A stretch of 64,000 bases of DNA from Blasia pusilla. Lineage: Eukaryota > Marchantiophyta > Marchantiopsida > Blasiales. Shown here piece after piece: positions 58,951-64,000 of the stretch. The DNA lies in NCBI GenBank assembly GCA_050084515.1, contig CM114274.1, forward strand, positions 1,364,001-1,428,000, read 5' to 3'. The position numbers were made by a program, and so were the translations under genes. Numbering within the stretch: position 1 is the first letter of the stretch; each line of letters starts with the position of its first letter. Under the pieces are notes generated by a model that worked only from the letters and a program-made list of their open reading frames with translations, ran no database searches and was not told where the DNA came from.

Positions 58951-61099
58951 GACAAAAAAACGGAGATTGACACTCATTATACTCACTCAACGGAGATGAA
59001 CACTCATTATACACATCATTAAAATATAATTGAGATTATAGTACATGAATTGAGGCTTACCCGAATCTGACTCGTCGCAGATCGGAGTGGGTACTCGTTT
59101 TTGATGATCCACGATTGCGCCGTCCTCCACTTTAGCGACCTCTTGACGACCTTTGGAGGTTGAAGAGCTCATCCTCGCTCCCCTCGGTCAACACCAAGAA
59201 GCAGCCCTGCCACTCGGATAGGCGTCGCAAAGGAGAACAATAGCGCAATCTGGTCATAAGAGAGCGGCACATTCCACTCGGTACCTCGTCAACGGATTTC
59301 GCCCCAAAGTCGCAACCCGAGGGCAGATCAGCGATCAAGAGATCCACCGCAACCTCTTCGACCACTCCATTCACCGCCCAGGCAGCGTGCCCGTTTCGTT
59401 GGAGCTTCCGTCCCAGCGTTGTCAATTTATCGATGGCTAGTGTCGACGCTTGAGAACTGAAGCTCTTCAGCTCATCCAGTAAAGGAGTGAACTGAAGGAG
59501 GACGCTAGTCCGGGTCGTTGTTTGTCTGTGTCTTCCCAAGGATGATGGATTGTATTCTCCTTGGGACAACCCTGGCACCTCTCGCTTCCGCTTCTCCCGA
59601 GTCTGCGGACGGCTTGTCGGGTCTCTATGACCTCGAGACACGGTGGGGTTTTTTCGTCGAGGACCTGGTCTGACCCTCTCTCCCCGCTCGCCCGGACGAT
59701 TCCGCCTTTGGCCTTGAATCTTCAGCCTCTCTTTGGGAAGACTCGGCCTCTGAATTTTTCCCTCCCCTCGCCTTGCCTTTGAGACCCGTTGTGGATTTGT
59801 CTTTGGCTGTGCGGACCTTGGAAGTCAACTCAGTTGTCTCGTGGGCCTGCTCTTCTGCATCTCCTCCGAAGAAGTCTTCAGGTTGGACGAAATTGGGGAT
59901 GTCGTCTTGTCCTGAGGCCACTGCATCATGAAGCACTCGTAAATCCTTATCGATGATGTCTTCAAGGTTGTTGAAGTCGAGCCAAATGGGGCAATTCTCC
60001 ACCTCCCAATTGGACATGTGCTGCCCCATCTCCATGTCGTACATGGAGAATGTCTCTCCATCTGGCGGCGAAGCCCACAATTTCAAGGCTGCCGGTAATT
60101 TTCCCCACATACTTGCATTCTTACACTGGACGAGGTACCTGAAGACCATCCGTTGGGCAGCTTTTAGTCGAACAGGAGCCGTCTGCTCCTGTAGATCTCG
60201 CTTCTTCTTCGCTTGATCCCGTTTGTTCCCCTCTACTTCTTCGTCAAGCTCTGCCTGAGGGAGGACGCAAACCTTGAACATGGTCTTGAATCCTGGGTTT
60301 TTGGTTGGCTTGTCCCGGATGTCGTCGAGCCAAACCTTGAAATCTCCAGAACTTTCAAGGTTTGCTTCATCCGGGATGGGCTCTGATCTTCTGAGCTCTA
60401 CTTGCAGACCGTCCAGCACGGACTTCCCGATAACCCCCAACGCGTCCCAGAAGGACCATTCGCGTAGCCAGTGGGAGATCACTGGATCGGACACACCCGG
60501 AGGATGGTGTGCCGCCCTCTTCTGGGCCTCTCTGCCCTCGAGACTGATTTTCATCAATCGGATCCTCCTAAACTCGCTTATGCCGGACAACGCAAACCGA
60601 TGCACGCGATCCAGGGACACTTTCTCCCCAATCCGACCATGCGGATCTTCATCCCTTTTCCACTGGCGCTTGATAATCGCCTTCAGCTCCTTGTACAACT
60701 CCGGACCAAGTTCGGGGTTGAGAATGCTGATGTATCGCTGCATCTTGCTCGCCGTGTATTTCGTTGGTGCGCGCAACTTGATTAATTTCGCGCTCAGGCG
60801 AAACCTTCTCCTCCGCTCGGCTCGGCTCGATTGCATCGCTTTTCTTCACGGCCTGTATCTTCGACCAACAAAGGATGGTTACGGCTGCATCTTGGGAAAT
60901 AAAATTATTTGCCCAAGTTTTCTTTTTAATCTGAGCACCCTTTGCAAGCATCTGATTGACAAGGGCATCGCCCAAGAACCCCTTGTACTCTCCCGGGTGC
61001 GTCGTAAGCACCTTCCTCACACGATCGCAGTCCAGGATCCAGTGGTGGGTGACATTGCCCTCCGATACAATCCTGCACATCAGGAAATTACATGGGTTC

Positions 61100-61790
61100 C
61101 TGCAACCCGTCGGACTCCGACGGGTCGTCACAGCTCAAGATCGGATTCTAGCATCGAGCTAAATGATGCAACCCGTCGGAGTCCGACGGATTGCATTCAG
61201 ATTTGCTAATGCCTGGTTTCAACCCGTCGGACTCCGACGGGTTGTGCAAGTGAACATACTAACGTGAACATAGCAACCCGTCGGAGTCCGACAGGTTGCG
61301 CAATTGAATGTAAACTTGCAATTTGACGCGAAATTTGGGGAACCAACTTCCGAATGCAACCCGTCGGACTCGGCGGGTTGATTCGCCAAAAGCGATTGAG
61401 GCAAGCAACCCGTCGGACTCCGACGGGTTGCTTTGGGGAAAAAACCTTCTAAACCTGTTGTCAGTCGAACAACTCCTCGAAGTCCGACGAGTTGCATTCT
61501 TCAAAAAACATCCTGACAAGGCGGCGAGCGGAGCAACCCGTCGGACTCCGACGGTTTGCTTTGGGCCAAAAACTTATTAAATCTGTGGTCAATCAACAAC
61601 TCGCCGGAGTCCGACGAGTTGCATTCTTAAAAACATCCGAAAAAGCGTCGAAGTCGAGCAACCCGTGAGTCCGGCGAGTTGCTTTCGGCAAAAAACCTAA
61701 CCCATTCATCAATCGAGCAACTCGCCGGAGTCCGACGAAAGTTGCGTAAGTGTGAAACATCCCAACAACCGCCCCGACGAGTTGCGCAAG
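61100..61790. repeat. Palindrome array in intron 2 of accessory gene copy R
   Basis: About 12 units within the intron 61806-61073. The unit at 61405-61431 is a perfect 27-bp palindrome (13-bp arms, central C); others at 61102, 61168, 61220, 61273, 61532 and 61595 differ at one to three positions. Later units drift to a CAACTCG(C/T)CGGA variant in which both arms change together. Confidence 0.9.
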
Positions 61791-63265
61791 TGTTAAAGAT
61801 ACTCACGTGTTCATGGCATGCATTGCCATCTCCACCGTCGCCATGTGATGAGGGAATGGGTGAAGGACCACTGCCTTCACGCAGAAATGTGCCTCCAATG
61901 AGTTGGGCGCTCCTCCGCAAACTTGGTCCACGCCATGAACCTGTGATTTCCATCCCCAGATGAAGAAATGCAGATTCCTCATCCGGCTGAATTCCGTGCC
62001 CTCAACTTGCCTTCGAAATCCTCGTCTCGCATCCTCCAGAATGTGTCGAGCTTTTCCAAGTCCTCCTCCGTAACCTGAGCTTGGGTTCCATGCTCGTCGT
62101 AAGGCTGAACATAGAAGGGAGGAAAGTTGTCGACGTAGGATGCGTTGTCGCCGCCGATTGTTTAAGCTTTGCGATGTCCTCGTCGGACTGAATTTCGCGG
62201 ACGTATTCCATTGTCCAATCGCGAGTGGAATCCTCGGGCTTTGTGGCCTTCCATGAGTGCCATCCGCTTTTACCACTGTCGAACCGGATAAGATGAATAA
62301 GCTACACTAAATTCCCAATGAATTGCAATTCACATAATTCAAAAAACCCAGATCCTCTCTTACCCGCTCGAAAATGGGGTTGGTTTCTTGACCAGCTAAC
62401 TCGTCTGAGACAGAAGCTGGAAAATCTACTGGGAACTCGTCGATCCGATAGAGATCGATGTCCTCCGCCGGGCTTGGAGTCGAGAATGACCGCTCTCCGG
62501 CTTCTTCGGCCATGTCCACCATCTCCACGCTGGGCGGTCCTCATGACCTCGTCGTCATCGATTTCAACTTCGGCGTTTCCACTATGTTGATTGTGTCCCC
62601 GGACTTCATGGGGGGACATTTCCGCATCTCAACACTTTTGGTTGACGAGCAGGGCTATCGTCAATCGCCGCCGCTTTTCCCTCCTCGCTTTAGCCATTGC
62701 CCCCCCTCACCGACGCGCCCGGATGCTTCTTTTCTCTCTTTTTCGTCGGCGATCCTTTTCTTCAAGGCCTGCGACGTCCCCTCTGCGTTCATTTATCGAG
62801 CGCCTCTTGAACACGTCTCGCAAGAAGCACTTGGTTGTGCATCTCCGCTTCCCTTTCCGCTCCTCGATTTCCTGGTGCCTAATTTCATTTGCGAACGAGG
62901 CCAGGAGATCTTGGCAGAGTCCTAATGGACTTCGGAGTGAAGCTCGCACTTGTTGGCTTGTGATTTTTTCCTCGTCATTTTTCCGAAATGCCTCCACCTA
63001 TGTCCACGACAAATCCCTTGATCATCACCTTGCTGATGTCGAGATGGGGAGCTCGAATCGCCTTGATGGGTAGCTCGAATCGTCCCGCGATCGTTTAGTC
63101 AAACCGTCTCGCTGTCGTTCGGTCGAACCGTCTCCCACTCGTTCCCTCCTATCGACTCGCGATGTGTCGCCGTGTGAAACGCCTTCAGATCGATCATTTC
63201 TTTGCGCTGGAGAGTGAGGAATGAAGATCGCGAAATGAGAAATCGGAAATGAGCGATTTCTGCCC

Positions 63266-63273
63266 TATTTATA
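63266..63273 (-). promoter_or_regulatory. TATA box of the minus-strand accessory gene
   Basis: TATAAATA on the minus strand, preceded by AACGGCTAGAAAAG as in copy F and followed by GCTCATTTCC. It lies 295 bp upstream of ATG 62978. Confidence 0.8.
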
Positions 63274-63359
63274 CTTTTCTAGCCGTTGGGCTGACCGTTG
63301 GGTCCCGTCGTCCTTTCGACGGCGACGTGCCGGAGGTTACGGAAGTCCAGAGGTGAAAA

Positions 63360-63965
63360 ATGGCAACACGTCGGAGTCCGACAGGTTGCGCGCCTCCGCC
63401 ATCCTGGGTACGTCGCCACATGCGCGAGCAACCCGCCGGAGACCGACGGGTCGAGCGCCTCCGTCGTCTTCGGAAAAGAACGCAAGGTACCCGCGCAACC
63501 CGTCGGAGACCGACATGTTGCGCGCCTCCGCCGTGTTCGGGACGGGAATGGGACGTATCTTGGGCAATCCGTCGGAGACCGTTGGGTTGCACGCTTCCCT
63601 CGTCAAGGGTTAACAACGCGTGCTTCCCGTGCAAGTCGTCGGAGTCCGGCTGGCTGCACCACAAGGCGAGGCCCTTGCGCAACCCGTTAGAGGGCGACGG
63701 GTTGCACGCCTCGCCGTCTTTGGGCAAATAGGTGAGGTAGCTGCGGAACTCGTCGGGAACAGACGGTTTGCACGCCTCCGGCATCTTCGGGCAAGAAGGA
63801 GCGGTATCCGAGCAACTCATCGGAGAGCGACGGGTTGCTCGCTTCGACAATGTTTGGCGGCGTGCAACCCGTCCGGCCGACAGGTTGCGTGCTTCGATTA
63901 GCCGGGTAATTTTGGAGTTACCAGGACTCCGACGGGTTCCAAGTGTAATTCGCAACCCTCTGCTT
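63360..63965. repeat. Palindrome minisatellite upstream of accessory gene copy R
   Basis: Palindromes begin at about 63363, 63428, 63494, 63564, 63631, 63679, 63745 and 63811, mostly 65-70 bp apart. Unlike the intron arrays, the spacers are related (CGCCTCCGCC(A/G)T-type followed by CTTCGGG), so this is a true tandem repeat. It sits about 90 bp upstream of the TATA box and continues towards the window edge. Confidence 0.85.
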
Positions 63966-64000
63966 CCCAAATCCGGTAACATATTGCAACAGAATTGAAT

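Larger units (their letters stand above)
57198..62978 (-). pseudogene. Methyltransferase-like accessory gene, copy R (frameshifted)
   Basis: Minus-strand copy of the gene described at 49979-55610. Exons: 62978-62364, 62263-61807, 61072-59061, about 58490-57990 and 57518-57198. It keeps one long open run (about 60760-59625) with KMQRYISILNPELGPELYKE through SPPDGETFSMYDMEMGQHMS to the Ser/Arg/Glu repeat. The motif-IV-like VDLLIADLPSG has its D-L-P-S at 59329-59318; EWNVPLSYDQIALL is preserved across one-base indels. The motif-I-like GDLVFDLVGLSRASIKG is at about 58286-58236, followed by KNILCLEGRQELFDLC. Decay is mainly by small indels. The intron 1 acceptor reads GG in place of AG (62265-62264); the intron 2 acceptor TGTGCAG (61073) is intact, unlike in copy F. 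Confidence 0.6.

Noticed and set aside
58746-58970. Proteins with repeated ATRR(T/S)PTGC-type motifs
   Set aside because: These repeats occur in all palindrome arrays on both strands and are simply translations of the palindrome, which reads similarly in either direction.
45930-63965. CRISPR array
   Set aside because: The repeats are short palindromes with spacers, but spacing is irregular, units vary, there are no cas genes, and the DNA is plant nuclear. Placement in introns and upstream regions of transposon genes explains them better.
1-64000. tRNA or rRNA genes
   Set aside because: No stretch with the internal tRNA promoter boxes in the right spacing and no conserved rRNA strings were seen on reading; a covariance-model scan would be decisive.

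Overview
This is a nuclear window from a transposon-rich land plant. It holds one convincing host gene, a four-exon YUCCA flavin monooxygenase (minus strand, 9168-11014). Nearly everything else recognisable is a plant transposable element: Ty3/gypsy, Ty1/copia, hAT, Mutator-like (MULE) and hAT-derived MITEs. The species cannot be fixed from the sequence.

Layout. 1-520 is a gypsy integrase fragment. 1.15-5.9 kb is MULE copy A, with a hAT MITE inserted. About 6.7-20.9 kb is lower in recognisable repeats and carries the YUCCA gene, a foldback at 18.0 kb and repeated modules at 19.5-20.7 kb. 20.9-23.1 kb is a broken hAT transposase. 27.8-28.6 kb is a gypsy integrase tail with a tandem repeat and a TATA-like motif. 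34.0-39.1 kb is a pair of ~0.95-kb inverted repeats enclosing MULE copy D. 39.1-42.1 kb is a copia remnant. 43.9-48.8 kb is MULE copy B. 49.0-55.6 kb and 56.2-64 kb hold two copies, in opposite orientation, of an unfamiliar multi-exon gene.

The most interesting system is on the right. MULE copy B (minus strand; zinc-binding region, DDE core, SWIM finger) lies head-to-head with the unfamiliar gene (plus strand, ATG 49979). That gene's C-terminal half has the motif order of a beta-class DNA amino-methyltransferase: a motif-IV-like D-(F/L)-P-S-G, then a motif X/I/II-like block. The FxGxG of motif I is replaced, in the same way in both copies. Arrays of a 27-bp near-perfect palindrome (arms GCAACCCGTCGGA and its reverse complement around one C or G) sit upstream of the gene and inside its introns, and at the matching place inside the MULE. 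A purine-rich terminal motif is shared by the MULE 3' ends and the 3' side of the minus-strand copy. I infer a composite MULE with a methyltransferase-like accessory gene and its own noncoding hairpin repeats. This resembles in layout the Arabidopsis VANDAL elements, which carry anti-silencing VANC genes; the function itself is conjecture.

All element genes here are broken by nonsense changes, indels or lost splice sites. The YUCCA gene is intact.
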